In this document: positions 1-8,911 of the stretch, piece after piece | Position numbering within the stretch: position 1 is the first letter of the stretch | How the letters are laid out: each line of letters opens with the position of its first letter | Source: an uncultured candidate division Zixibacteria bacterium | GTDB lineage: Bacteria > Zixibacteria > MSB-5A5 > SM1-73 | Reading direction: 5' to 3' | NCBI GenBank assembly: GCA_903908285.1 | Contig: CAIVRH010000014.1 | Span: 121,991-185,990 of the forward strand | Length of the DNA: 64,000 bases | Notes under the pieces: generated by a model | Databases searched by the model: none | Told to the model about the DNA's origin: nothing | The model's input: only the letters and a program-made list of their open reading frames with translations | Program-made: the position numbers and the translations under genes

Positions 1-527
1 TCTTTTCCTTATTTGTTGGCAAGGGTTTTGCAGAAAGTTACAAATTAGTTCCTCTTTTTGCCTTTTGTTCTTTGGCCCAGGGTTTATTTCAATATATCTC
101 CACTCACTTTGAGCTTTATAAAAAAACTCTAATTTTGGCTTTGATTCTGCTCGCTGCAGGTGTGATCAATATATTGTTGAATATCTTGTTCATCCCTTCT
201 TATGGATACATGGGAGCAGGGGTAGCAAAGATCATTGCTAATGTGATCTTGTTAATTTTGGGAATTTCTGTATCCCATGCATTTATACCTTGGCTTGCTC
301 CTTTAAGATCAATATTCAAAGTGGCTTTTTCAGCAACCATGATGGGAGTGATTCTGACGTTTTCTAAGAGGATTTTAGCTACATCTTTGATAAATTTGAT
401 GCTTTTGGTTGTGATGGGAACATGCATATATTTTATCATTCTGTTGATTATTCATGAAATAAAACAGGATGAAGTAGATTTCGTAAAATCTCATTGTCAT
501 CGGTTGATCAAAACGGTAATACATTAA
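1..527 (+). CDS. Polysaccharide flippase (Wzx/MATE-like), C-terminal part
   Basis: The open frame runs in from the left edge (in frame from base 3), so only about 175 C-terminal residues are visible and no start can be chosen. The product is very hydrophobic, with about four to five membrane spans and short basic loops, ending in a charged tail. A pattern of paired helices near 'YGYMGAGVAKI' resembles the C-terminal half of Wzx-type lipid-linked oligosaccharide flippases of the MATE/MVF superfamily. Such proteins move undecaprenyl-linked glycan units to the periplasmic face. The next gene, an O-antigen ligase/polymerase type protein, starts 12 bases downstream, which fits a Wzx/Wzy pair. Family assignment rests on position and hydropathy, so it is moderate. 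Confidence 0.65.
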   Translation, partial: FSLFVGKGFAESYKLVPLFAFCSLAQGLFQYISTHFELYKKTLILALILLAAGVINILLNILFIPSYGYMGAGVAKIIANVILLILGISVSHAFIPWLAPLRSIFKVAFSATMMGVILTFSKRILATSLINLMLLVVMGTCIYFIILLIIHEIKQDEVDFVKSHCHRLIKTVIH

Positions 528-539
528 AGAGGAATAAGA

Positions 540-1886
540 TTGCAAAACCAAAGTATCGAATTTTCTGCCCTCAATGAACCTCTGCCTCAGGTAAACAAGA
601 ATTTATTCTCAGTGGTTTTCTTGGTGACTCTGGTGACAGCATTAGCACTTTTGAATTTCTCGGCTTATGTAATCGGAATGATTGGTGTATTGATTTTTTT
701 AGTCGGAGTCTACAATTTTCCAGAATTGGGTGTTGGTCTTTTTGTAAATGGATTATTCCTGGTAGGCTATTTTTGGAAAGGTTTGGGGGTAACTTTTCTT
801 ATTACACCTTTAGCCGTGGTTCTTTGCACTATGGGTTTAGTGCATTATATTTGGAACAACGGATTAAAGTGGCGGTTTGGTATTTTACCTGCAATAGTTC
901 TCTTGATAGGTGTGCTGTTATTTATCGGTATATTATATTCACCTTTACCCGCACAGGGATTGGTAAAAACTGGAAGATATTTGAGTATGAATCTGTTTAT
1001 CTTTTTTGCCATCATGCTCTTTACCGGTGACTTAAACAAATTAAAGAACTTATTGAAGATAATTGCTTTCATAGGTTTTGTTATAGCTATCATCTCTATC
1101 ATTTATATAGGATTCATTGGACTAAGAAATATCTCGAGATTTACTTTACCCGGACAGAATGCAATATGGTTTGCCAGAGGATTAGGAATTTCGGTACTCG
1201 CAACTTTCTTTTGGATGGAGTTTACCCAAAAAAAGTTCCAGAAATTGGTTTTTATAGCCTTCGTCTGTTTAATGCTGTCTCTGATATACCTCACTGCATC
1301 CCGAGGTCCTCTTTTGGCACTTTTAGGAGTTTTGGTTTTTTACTTCCTTATACTACAGCGTGGTAAATATAATTTGTTCAAGACAATCTTTCTTGTGTTT
1401 TTGATTTCCCTCTCTCTTAAACTTATTGTTTCAGTTGCTTCTGGACAGATCTTCCACCGGATGTTGAGTCTCTTCACAAGATTTGACTTGACCACCTTCT
1501 TGCGTTTGCAAGCTTTTCATAAAGCTGAGACTCTATTTTTTAACAATCCTATACTGGGAGTAGGAACAGGTGGATTTGAACATTTTAGTATATTGGTATA
1601 TCCCCATAATGTTTTCCTTGAGCTAGCCAGTGAACTCGGTATTTTAGGGGTGATGGCTTTTATTATTATGATAATTTATGCAATATTTTTGGGTTTCAGA
1701 TTATTAAGAAGCCAAAAAGATTCAACTCTAGCGCTAAACCTAAGTAAGGTTTTCTTGGCTCTTCTTTTCTTCTCTTTAATCAATTCCCAAATAAGCGGAG
1801 ATATATCTGGAAATTACGAGTTATGGTTTTCAGTAGCAGGGATATGGACATTGTATTCCACTAAAGAAAGACTTTTGAAAAGATGA
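540..1886 (+). CDS. O-antigen ligase/polymerase family membrane protein (Wzy/WaaL-like)
   Basis: The gene starts at TTG 540 behind a good ribosome site (AAAGAGGAA, about 525-533). The 448-residue product has about ten to twelve membrane helices. A larger periplasmic section begins after 'TASRGPL' near residue 250 and contains 'GVGTGGFEHF' and 'YPHNVFLELASELGILG' near residues 340-370. That arrangement is typical of the Wzy_C/O-antigen ligase family, which polymerises lipid-linked repeat units or transfers the finished glycan to an acceptor. Sequence alone does not separate polymerase from ligase; its place between a flippase and glycosyltransferases favours a polymerase. Its stop overlaps the next start (ATGA at 1883), so the two are translationally coupled. 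Confidence 0.8.
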   Translation: MQNQSIEFSALNEPLPQVNKNLFSVVFLVTLVTALALLNFSAYVIGMIGVLIFLVGVYNFPELGVGLFVNGLFLVGYFWKGLGVTFLITPLAVVLCTMGLVHYIWNNGLKWRFGILPAIVLLIGVLLFIGILYSPLPAQGLVKTGRYLSMNLFIFFAIMLFTGDLNKLKNLLKIIAFIGFVIAIISIIYIGFIGLRNISRFTLPGQNAIWFARGLGISVLATFFWMEFTQKKFQKLVFIAFVCLMLSLIYLTASRGPLLALLGVLVFYFLILQRGKYNLFKTIFLVFLISLSLKLIVSVASGQIFHRMLSLFTRFDLTTFLRLQAFHKAETLFFNNPILGVGTGGFEHFSILVYPHNVFLELASELGILGVMAFIIMIIYAIFLGFRLLRSQKDSTLALNLSKVFLALLFFSLINSQISGDISGNYELWFSVAGIWTLYSTKERLLKR

Positions 1887-3232
1887 AAAATGTTTTAGTC
1901 ATTTCATATTTTTTTCCCCCGCTCGGTGGAGCCGGAATTCAGCGCACCTTGAAGTTTGTAAAATACTTACCTCAATGTGGATGGTTACCTATAGTCTTGA
2001 CCCAAAAACATGGCCATCATTTTGCTTATGACTATGAACAGCTCGAATTTATATCGAAGAAGGTAAGAGTGGTTAGAGCAAATGCTTTTGAGTTTATTAA
2101 ACTAAGGAAAACAATCAGAATAATATTAATGAATTTATTTACGCTAACCCATAGTAGTAACCAAAAGGGTAATACCCTTAATCAAAAATATATTTCTACG
2201 TCGAAGAGAATCTACCCTCTAAACTTATTGAGAAAATTTGTCGAGCAATGGCTCTTTATACCGGATAGCAAAATTAGATGGTTTCCAGCTGCCATGCACG
2301 CTGGATTGAAAGTAACCAGGAATACGGAAATAGATATTCTATATTCCACCTCTTATCCATATACCTGCCACTTGATTGGATACGCTCTTAAACTGATAAC
2401 TAATAAGCCCTGGATCGCAGACTTTAGAGATCCTTGGGCGGATAATGCGTTTATGACCAAGGGATTTTCCCGATGGAGAAGGAGAATTGACCATCAGTTA
2501 GAAGGAAGGGTGGTACAAAAAGCCGATATTGTTGTTTTGCCTACGGAACCAATAGGCAAGCAATTCATAAAAAAATATCCAATGGAGAATTCAGCAAAGT
2601 TCAAAGTTATCCCCAATGGTTATGATGAGGAAGATTTTCGAGGAATTAAAGAGAAAAAACCAACCAAATTTACCATAGTTTTCACTGGAACTTTAACTCC
2701 ATCGAGCTCACCTGGGCAGTTTTTTGAAGCTCTTTCCAAGATTTCTGGTGAACAACCGGACATCATTTCAGATGTTAAAGTGTATTTCGTAGGTTGGATT
2801 GAGCCAATCTATGTGAAGCTTATAAAGGAATTGAGATTAGACAACATAATTGAGATTATGCCCTATGTTTCGAGGAATAAATGTTTGCGAATCATAGCGG
2901 GAGCAAGTATTCTGCTATTGCCATTGGCAGAATCCTGGAAGGACAAGGGAATTTTTACAGGAAAAATCTTTGATTACTTAAGTGCCCGCAGGCCGATTCT
3001 GGCTTTAGTTCCCGAAGACATTGCTGCTAATCTAATCAGACAGACTAACTCTGGAATAGTGGTAAATCCCGAGGAAAGGGATGCCATTGTCAAGGCAATT
3101 TTAACTTTCTACGAAAAGCACAAAAATAATACTTTAGCCCTAGATAGAGGAACCTTGCCTGTGGAGTACAGCAGACAATATCTAACAAAAACATTAGCTC
3201 AAGTTTTTGATGAACTAATCAAACCCAGATAA
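1883..3232 (+). CDS. Glycosyltransferase, GT4-like (two Rossmann folds)
   Basis: A 449-residue cytoplasmic glycosyltransferase of the GT-B fold. The N-terminus carries 'SYFFPPLGGAGIQRTLKF', the glycine-rich acceptor-side loop of family 4 enzymes. 'IADFRDPWADN' lies near residue 175, 'VIPNGYDEEDF' near 245, and the donor-binding C-terminal fold begins at 'IVFTGTLTPSS'. The acidic 'GIFTGKIFDYLSARRPIL' segment occupies the usual nucleotide-sugar site. It overlaps the upstream ligase gene by 4 bases and the downstream epimerase gene by one base (TAATG), so it belongs to one operon. A close paralogue lies at 19103-20410 in the second glycan cluster. Sugar donor and acceptor cannot be told from sequence. 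Confidence 0.85.
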   Translation: MKNVLVISYFFPPLGGAGIQRTLKFVKYLPQCGWLPIVLTQKHGHHFAYDYEQLEFISKKVRVVRANAFEFIKLRKTIRIILMNLFTLTHSSNQKGNTLNQKYISTSKRIYPLNLLRKFVEQWLFIPDSKIRWFPAAMHAGLKVTRNTEIDILYSTSYPYTCHLIGYALKLITNKPWIADFRDPWADNAFMTKGFSRWRRRIDHQLEGRVVQKADIVVLPTEPIGKQFIKKYPMENSAKFKVIPNGYDEEDFRGIKEKKPTKFTIVFTGTLTPSSSPGQFFEALSKISGEQPDIISDVKVYFVGWIEPIYVKLIKELRLDNIIEIMPYVSRNKCLRIIAGASILLLPLAESWKDKGIFTGKIFDYLSARRPILALVPEDIAANLIRQTNSGIVVNPEERDAIVKAILTFYEKHKNNTLALDRGTLPVEYSRQYLTKTLAQVFDELIKPR

Positions 3233-4212
3233 TGAGCATGAAAGTTAAAGAGCTCGTAAAGGCTTATACTGGTGTCTTATTAGGAAAACCGGATTATTGG
3301 CATCCTCGTTTCAAGGTAAATGAGCACCTCGATAAAAATGTATTGGGAAAATATTATCTGGACATGTCCAGTAAAGCTGATTACCCGGGGAAGTTCGATG
3401 TCAACGATGTTCCCTTACTTTTATTGAATAACCAATCTTATCATCTCCCAGTGACTATCGCCCAGTTCGGTTTAGGTAACTATGACAAGTATCAAACCAC
3501 TAAAGAGGATAAGTATTTGAAAAGTGTTTTTGATGCAGCCAATTGGTTTGTAAATAACTGCTCGATAATTGATTCATCCTGTGCCTGGTACAATTATTAT
3601 GAAAACAGATTATATTCCATTAAAGCACCTTGGGTTTCCGCTATTTCTCAAGGTCAGGGTATATCAGTGTTAGTGAGAGCATTCCGGCTTAGTCAGAAAC
3701 AACAATATCTTGATATAGCTTTAAAAGCAGCTAAAATATTCGAGATCCCAGTGGATAAAGGAGGCGTAAAAACGATGGTGCAGGGAAAGTACGTGTTCTA
3801 TGAGGAATATCCTACGCACGCCCCTTCACTGGTATTAAATGGTTTCATCTTTGGTCTCTGGGGGTTGTATGATCTTTATCTTGTGACTAGAGAAAAAGCT
3901 GTATTGCATTCATACGAAGAGGGGTTAAAAACATTGATACACATTTTGCCCTATTATAACTTCTTAGGCTGGTCACGTTATGACCTGTACAATTCTCACA
4001 TACCTAATGTGACCAACATTTTCTATCATCGATTGCATATAGAACAACTGAAAGCAATGAATAAGTTGATCGAAAAACGGATATTTTTAAAGTATCTCAC
4101 TATCTGGGGAAAATCGGAAGGTAATCTTTCTGTAATTATATTATCTCAGGCTGTTAAAATTTTACAAAAGCTTTCAGTTAGAAAATTGTGTGCAAATGTG
4201 AGATATGAGTAA
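3232..4212 (+). CDS. D-glucuronyl C5-epimerase C-terminal domain protein
   Basis: The 326-residue product matches the C-terminal catalytic domain of D-glucuronyl C5-epimerases (Glce family), which convert glucuronic acid to iduronic acid in a finished glycan. Recognisable blocks are 'PWVSAISQGQGISVLVRAF' near residue 135, 'YPTHAPSLVLNGFIFGLWG' near 190 and 'SRYDLYN' with 'FYHRLHIEQLKAM' near 245-275; the tyrosines in the last blocks line the active site in the animal enzyme. No signal peptide is seen, so the protein appears cytoplasmic. It sits inside a tightly packed glycosyltransferase operon, sharing a base with the gene before and lying 8 bases from the one after. I infer that the exported polysaccharide contains a uronic acid that can be epimerised. 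The family call is strong, the substrate is unknown. Confidence 0.8.
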   Translation: MSMKVKELVKAYTGVLLGKPDYWHPRFKVNEHLDKNVLGKYYLDMSSKADYPGKFDVNDVPLLLLNNQSYHLPVTIAQFGLGNYDKYQTTKEDKYLKSVFDAANWFVNNCSIIDSSCAWYNYYENRLYSIKAPWVSAISQGQGISVLVRAFRLSQKQQYLDIALKAAKIFEIPVDKGGVKTMVQGKYVFYEEYPTHAPSLVLNGFIFGLWGLYDLYLVTREKAVLHSYEEGLKTLIHILPYYNFLGWSRYDLYNSHIPNVTNIFYHRLHIEQLKAMNKLIEKRIFLKYLTIWGKSEGNLSVIILSQAVKILQKLSVRKLCANVRYE

Positions 4213-4220
4213 CTGGAGAT

Positions 4221-5297
4221 ATGATGAAAATCTGTTATCTAGGTGATGCCCCCAGTCCACATATACGCAAGTTTGTAAACCATTTTGCGAAAGAGAATAA
4301 TGAAATTTGCGTCATTAGTTTGAGAAAGGCAGAATATCCAAACGCCTCCTTTTATCAGATACCGCGCCGGACACCCTTTGATGATCTAAATTATTTGCTG
4401 GGTTTTTTGTGGCTTAGAAAAATCATAAAATCCATAAATCCGGATATCTTGCACGCACACTACCTAACCAGCTTTGGTTTTCTGGGCGCACTAGCCAGAT
4501 ATCACCCATTTATTGTCAGCGCTTGGGGGACAGATCTTTTGGTAACTCCCAGGAAATCATTTATTTATAAACGATTATTACAATTTTCACTTAAGAGGGC
4601 TGATCTGATTTTAGCTGATGCAAAATTTATGAAAGAAGAACTCCTTCGATATGGTGCATCTGAAGAAAAATTATTGATTTGCCCTTTTGGTGTCGATATG
4701 GAAATCTTCCATACTCCAAGGAGGGAATTCGAAGAAAAGAAGGAATATAGAATTTTAAGCATGAGAAGTTTAATCAGAAACTCAAATATTGATGTAATTA
4801 TAAGAGCAATGGAAATCATGAATCGTAAGGGGATCAAAGTGGTCTTAAACGTTACCAATCAAGGAACGGAGGAAATTTATCTCAAACAATTGTCGGAATA
4901 TATGAAACTAAATAATCACGTTCGTTTTCTTGGATTTATTAAACTTGAAGAGACATACGAATATTTAAAAAGTTCGGATATCTACCTATCTATTCCTACT
5001 TCTGATGGTGCTTCCGTAACCCTTTTGGAAGCAATGGCGTCTGGTCTGTTCCCTATAGTCTCTGATATTCCAGCCAACCGTGAATGGATTAAGGATGGAG
5101 TTAATGGTTTCTTAGTTCCGCTAAACGATCCTGTCACCTTAGCAGAAAAGATCATTCTCGCTTTAAGACAGCACGAATTCCGAAGAAAAGCTGCAACGAT
5201 AAATCAGGATCTAATTAGAAAGCAAGGAGAATTAAATCAAACCATGGGATTAATTTGGAATCAATACCAAATGTTAGTTGATTCCCATAAGAGATAG
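4221..5297 (+). CDS. Glycosyltransferase, GT4-like
   Basis: A 358-residue GT-B glycosyltransferase with an N-terminal acceptor domain ('ICYLGDAPSPHIRKF'), 'ILHAHYLTSFGFLGAL' near residue 75 and 'VSAWGTDLLV' near 95. The C-terminal donor domain has 'LICPFGVDMEIF' and the family 4 signature 'IPTSDGASVTLLEAMASG', where the glutamate of the EX7E-type motif binds the nucleotide sugar. The start ATG at 4221 (a second ATG follows directly) has a GGAG-like ribosome site and comes 8 bases after the epimerase gene. A paralogue with the same order of motifs is at 18042-19106. It probably adds one sugar to the lipid-linked repeat unit; the specificity is not visible. Confidence 0.85.
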   Translation: MMKICYLGDAPSPHIRKFVNHFAKENNEICVISLRKAEYPNASFYQIPRRTPFDDLNYLLGFLWLRKIIKSINPDILHAHYLTSFGFLGALARYHPFIVSAWGTDLLVTPRKSFIYKRLLQFSLKRADLILADAKFMKEELLRYGASEEKLLICPFGVDMEIFHTPRREFEEKKEYRILSMRSLIRNSNIDVIIRAMEIMNRKGIKVVLNVTNQGTEEIYLKQLSEYMKLNNHVRFLGFIKLEETYEYLKSSDIYLSIPTSDGASVTLLEAMASGLFPIVSDIPANREWIKDGVNGFLVPLNDPVTLAEKIILALRQHEFRRKAATINQDLIRKQGELNQTMGLIWNQYQMLVDSHKR

Positions 5298-5488
5298 GTA
5301 ATCCCTTATATCTTGTTGGAGAGGAATCACCTCTCGGTATTATTATGAGGGAGATATCTCCGCAGTTTTGTCTAAAAGCATCATGAATCCTTTTAGCCGA
5401 ATTGTATACTATCGAATTGTGTTTTTCCAGAAAGTTATAAAAAATAATGAATTTAGTGCCTGCTGAAGGTGGAATCAAAAAATTAGTC

Positions 5489-6763
5489 ATGAACATTTTA
5501 TATATCACTCAATACTTTCCTCCAGATAAGGGTGCTGCTCAGATGAGAGCATGGGAGATGGTAAAAAACCTGACCACACTGGGACACGAGGTCACGGTGG
5601 TAACAGAGTTCCCTAACCACCCCCTAGGCATTATCCCCCGAAGATATAAATTCAAGTTTTTTGAAAGGGAAATCTATCATGGAGTTGAAGTGATTAGATC
5701 CTATGTAAAAGCTTCCCCCAAGAAAATTTTCTTAAGTCGAATAATGTTCTACTTTTCCTTCATGATAACCTCAACCTTTGCAGGTATCAAATTAAAACGC
5801 AAATATGATCTAGTCTATGCTACTTCTTCTCCCCTTTCTGTTGGATTATCTGGATATATGGTTAGTAGAATTAAAGGGATCAGATTTGTTTTCGAGGTCA
5901 GAGACCTTTGGCCTGATGCAGCAGTAGAATTAGGTGAATTGAAAAACAGATTTTTCATAAGAATAGCCAGTTTCATTGAGCAATTGTATTACCGTAAGTG
6001 CGCAAAAGTGATTGTGGTCACTAAGGGATGTTATCAGCATGTGATTAAGAAAGGAGTGGATGCAAGAAAAATAGAAATTGTATATAATGGCGCAAATATC
6101 GAAACATTCAAACCATCTAAGGATGGATCAGAGCTTAAAAACAAATATGGCTATGGAGATAAATTTATTGTTCTTTATGCGGGCAATTTCGGTTTAGTTC
6201 ACGGGATGAATTCATTGGTGGAAGTTGTAAAATTATTGAGGCAGGAAAAAGATATAAGGTTTATATTTATTGGTGAGGGTCCTATGAAAAAAGAGGTGCT
6301 GCGATCACGTGAAAATTATAAGCTGGTTAACCTTCAAGTTCTAAACGACATCCCCGTAGAAAGAATTATAGATTATTTTAATCTGGCTGATGTCTGCTTA
6401 GTATCTGCTAAAAAATCAAAATTGTCCCAGGTACTTTTACCGGTCAAAATGTTTGATGCTTGGTCTTGTGGAAAGCCAATAATTTTAAGTGTGGATGGAG
6501 AAGCCCGGGAGCATTTGATTAGAGCAAAAGCGGGAATATGGGTTGAACCTGAAAACCCCGAGCAAATAGTTAATGCCATCAGGCATTTACTGGTCAATCC
6601 AGATTTGTGTAGAGAATTCGGGGAAAATGGACGCAAATATGTAGAAAAGCATTTCTCCCGGAAAGTTCAAGCTGAAAGATTGGAAATAATTCTAAGAGAT
6701 ATGCTTTACCACACAGTAGATTTACACGGCTCAAAGCCACGATTGATAGAAAAGATTAAATAG
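5489..6763 (+). CDS. Glycosyltransferase, GT4 family, WbuB-like
   Basis: The product resembles WbuB-type enzymes, which add N-acetylated deoxysugars in O-antigen synthesis. It opens with 'MNILYITQYFPPDKGAAQ' and has 'EVTVVTEFPNHPLG', 'FEVRDLWPDAAVELG' near residue 140 and 'VLYAGNFGLVHGM' near 230. The C-terminal donor site reads 'LLPVKMFDAWSCGKPIIL'. The frame is open from ATG 5447, but homologues begin at the second methionine (5489), giving 424 residues; the only purine-rich site (AAGGTGG, 5466-5472) lies before that ATG, rather far from it. A gap of about 190 bases separates it from the upstream gene, unlike the tight spacing before, so it may have its own promoter. Confidence 0.8.
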   Translation: MNILYITQYFPPDKGAAQMRAWEMVKNLTTLGHEVTVVTEFPNHPLGIIPRRYKFKFFEREIYHGVEVIRSYVKASPKKIFLSRIMFYFSFMITSTFAGIKLKRKYDLVYATSSPLSVGLSGYMVSRIKGIRFVFEVRDLWPDAAVELGELKNRFFIRIASFIEQLYYRKCAKVIVVTKGCYQHVIKKGVDARKIEIVYNGANIETFKPSKDGSELKNKYGYGDKFIVLYAGNFGLVHGMNSLVEVVKLLRQEKDIRFIFIGEGPMKKEVLRSRENYKLVNLQVLNDIPVERIIDYFNLADVCLVSAKKSKLSQVLLPVKMFDAWSCGKPIILSVDGEAREHLIRAKAGIWVEPENPEQIVNAIRHLLVNPDLCREFGENGRKYVEKHFSRKVQAERLEIILRDMLYHTVDLHGSKPRLIEKIK

Positions 6764-6831
6764 TTGGCAAACCAATCGTTAATGGATAAAATCAATACAT
6801 GTTTTTATAATAGCCATCTGAGAAATAGTTT

Positions 6832-7146
6832 ATGATATACCTATTGACCTTCTTTGTTACCTTCGTGACAGTTTTATCTATAACTCCTATTTTTATAAGA
6901 ATAGCCCGAAAGTTTGATTTCTTAGACTACCCTTCTGCTGTGAAAATCCACACCCACCCCCTCCCCCTCTTAGGTGGGATGATAGTGTTGATTGGGTTCA
7001 TAGTCGCTCTCTTTCTCGGTTTGGTTGTACCACCATCTAACTCATCAGCACTTTTTGAAGCTATCAACTTAATTTTGAAGGATATAAATCATCGCTCTGG
7101 ATTCATTGTTACTGCCAAGGATAGAGTTAAATGTGAATTCTCCTAG
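6832..7146 (+). pseudogene. Truncated WecA/MraY-like phosphoglycosyl transferase remnant
   Basis: The first 65 or so of 104 residues align with the N-terminus of the large gene at 8912-11299. Shared blocks include 'DFLDYPSAVKIHTHPLPLLGG' against 'DFVDYPSNLKIHTKPTPLLGG', followed in both by a related hydrophobic helix. After about residue 68 the similarity stops, the sequence turns into an unrelated tail and ends at 7146. The catalytic Asp-Asp pair and all later helices are therefore absent, so it cannot work as a transferase. At DNA level the two copies are clearly diverged, so this is an old duplication or the stump of a replaced allele, not a recent copy. It may mark an edge of a swapped segment. 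Confidence 0.7.
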
Positions 7147-7418
7147 GAAAAGATGGTGAAACGCTATAAGACTCTGTATTTTAAAGTATTAAACAGTTAA
7201 CAATATTTTAAAATCTTGAGTTGTGTCTCTAAAGTATGGATTATATTATTATATTACCCGGTGCATTCGTTGTTGTTTTGGGAATTTCGAAAAAACAATG
7301 CGGGTTTAAGAGTAAAGTTAAAGGAAAGATAAGTACAATCTAGCCTCTCATAAAACCAACAATATGGAGTAGGTAATTTTAAAACTTCTTAAGCTTGTGA
7401 TAAGAAAGCAGGTGGTCT
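7147..7418. other. AT-rich intergenic stretch
   Basis: I see no gene here. The DNA is very AT-rich, with runs such as TATTATATTATATTA near 7235-7250. It separates the WecA-like remnant from the deacetylase gene. A good ribosome site (AGCAGGTGG) lies at its right end just before ATG 7419. The base composition fits leftover DNA from gene loss. Confidence 0.5.
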
Positions 7419-8237
7419 ATGAAAAATGCACTATCCGTGGATGTGGAGGATTGGTTTTGTGTGCATAATCTAAGTGATGTTATTAAGAAGGAAGAATGGA
7501 CTAAGTGTGAACAAAGAATCACAATAAATCTTACCAGAATTCTAGATATTCTGGACGAAAAACAGATAAAAGCCACCTTCTTCGTTTTGGGCTGGATTGC
7601 AGAACATTATCCGGATTTGGTCAGAGAAATAGATGATCGAGGTCACGAAATAGCTACACACGGTTTATCTCATACCCTGCTTACTCAATTGACTCCAGAG
7701 CTATTTGATGAAGAATTAAAGAGGTCGATTCAATTGATTGAGAAGAGCACCAGAAACAATGTTATTGGTCATCGAGCTCCGTCGTTTTCTATAATTGAGG
7801 AGACTTATTGGGTCTTGGATATTTTGGCGAAACATGGACTCAAATACGATTCTTCCGTTTTTCCGGTATCCTTTCACCCAGATTACGGTGTTCCCGATGC
7901 TCCTCTGGGGCCTTATAAGATAACAGAAAAGGTATGGGAATTCCCACTTTCGGTAGTGAAAATACTGGGGAGAAATATTCCTATCAGTGGAGGTGGATAT
8001 TTCCGCATTTTTCCATATCGTTTCATTCGCTATGGCATAAGGAAAGCGAATCTTGAAGGTCGTCCAGTGGTCTTCTATTTGCATCCTTGGGAAATAGATC
8101 CTCATCAACCGAAGGTAAAACTTCCTCCGCTGAAAAGATTCAGGCACTATTATAATCTGGATAAGACAGAACAAAGACTTAGAAAACTATTGGATGACTT
8201 CCAATTTACTACAATACGTGAGGTTTTAGATTTATGA
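7419..8237 (+). CDS. Polysaccharide deacetylase, NodB fold with DUF3473 extension
   Basis: A 272-residue carbohydrate esterase family 4 protein that removes acetyl groups from N-acetylated sugars using a metal. Visible motifs are 'LSVDVEDWF' (motif 1 with the Asp pair) at residues 3-11, 'ATFFVLGWI', the metal-binding 'HGLSHTLL' near residue 89, 'GHRAPSFSI' near 113 and 'YDSSVFP'. The C-terminal part, with 'GGYFRIFPYRFIRYGI' and 'YLHPWEIDP', is the DUF3473 extension seen in deacetylases tied to exosortase/EPS loci. No exosortase gene is visible here. No signal peptide is seen. The stop overlaps the following methyltransferase start (ATGA at 8234), so the two are coupled. The likely role is tailoring of the polysaccharide. 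Confidence 0.85.
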   Translation: MKNALSVDVEDWFCVHNLSDVIKKEEWTKCEQRITINLTRILDILDEKQIKATFFVLGWIAEHYPDLVREIDDRGHEIATHGLSHTLLTQLTPELFDEELKRSIQLIEKSTRNNVIGHRAPSFSIIEETYWVLDILAKHGLKYDSSVFPVSFHPDYGVPDAPLGPYKITEKVWEFPLSVVKILGRNIPISGGGYFRIFPYRFIRYGIRKANLEGRPVVFYLHPWEIDPHQPKVKLPPLKRFRHYYNLDKTEQRLRKLLDDFQFTTIREVLDL

Positions 8238-8887
8238 ACGAGGAGAAGAAACAGGAGATTTACTGGGATCAACACTTTAAAGAGTTTGATCAGATATACA
8301 GTTATAGGAAATCTAGATTAAAAAGTATTCTCGATAGTACATTCCGGAAAGATATGTATAAAAGGTTTCAATTTGTGTTTGAGAACTCCGAGCCTATCGA
8401 AGGTAAAACCGTCCTTGATGCTGGATGCGGAAGCGGTCGTTTTTCTATGGAGTTTGCAAAAAGGAAAGCAAAAAAAGTGACCGGGATTGATATATCTGAA
8501 AATATGATTAGTTTGGCAAAAATAATCGTTGAAGAAGCTAAGGTTGAAGATATTTGTGAGTTCCATAAATCTTCGATACTAGAGTTTCAACCAGAAATGA
8601 AGTATGATATTTCTATCGCTATAGGAGTCTTTGACTACATCAAGGAACCATTACCGGAGTTAACTAAGTTAGCAAAGTTGAGTAAAGGAATAGTGATTAT
8701 TTCGTTTCCACGGATTTTCACTTGGCGAGCACCAGTCAGAAAACTAAGACTCTCTTTAAACAAATGCGATGTATACTTCTATTCTAAATCTCAAATCAAG
8801 ATACTTTCTGAGCAAGCCGGACTTAACATCAATAAAATCAAAAAGGTTGGGAAACTATACTGTGTAGTTGCTTTTCCCAATACTTAA
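8234..8887 (+). CDS. Class I SAM-dependent methyltransferase
   Basis: A 217-residue soluble protein with a classic Rossmann methyltransferase core. Motif I is 'VLDAGCGSGRFSMEFA' near residue 55, followed by 'VTGIDISENMISLAK' and a post-II region 'YDISIAIGVFDYI' near 135. The C-terminal third is basic and shaped for a small acceptor. It is translationally coupled to the polysaccharide deacetylase, so it most likely methylates a sugar, lipid carrier or related intermediate of the same pathway. The methyl acceptor cannot be read from sequence; quinone or small-molecule methylation is less likely given the neighbours. Confidence 0.75.
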   Translation: MNEEKKQEIYWDQHFKEFDQIYSYRKSRLKSILDSTFRKDMYKRFQFVFENSEPIEGKTVLDAGCGSGRFSMEFAKRKAKKVTGIDISENMISLAKIIVEEAKVEDICEFHKSSILEFQPEMKYDISIAIGVFDYIKEPLPELTKLAKLSKGIVIISFPRIFTWRAPVRKLRLSLNKCDVYFYSKSQIKILSEQAGLNINKIKKVGKLYCVVAFPNT

Positions 8888-8911
8888 TCCTCTAATTAGT
8901 TTAGGAATGTT

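Noticed and set aside
7379-7576. 65-residue minus-strand frame over the deacetylase start
   Set aside because: It is antisense to the well-supported deacetylase gene and its codons mirror that gene.
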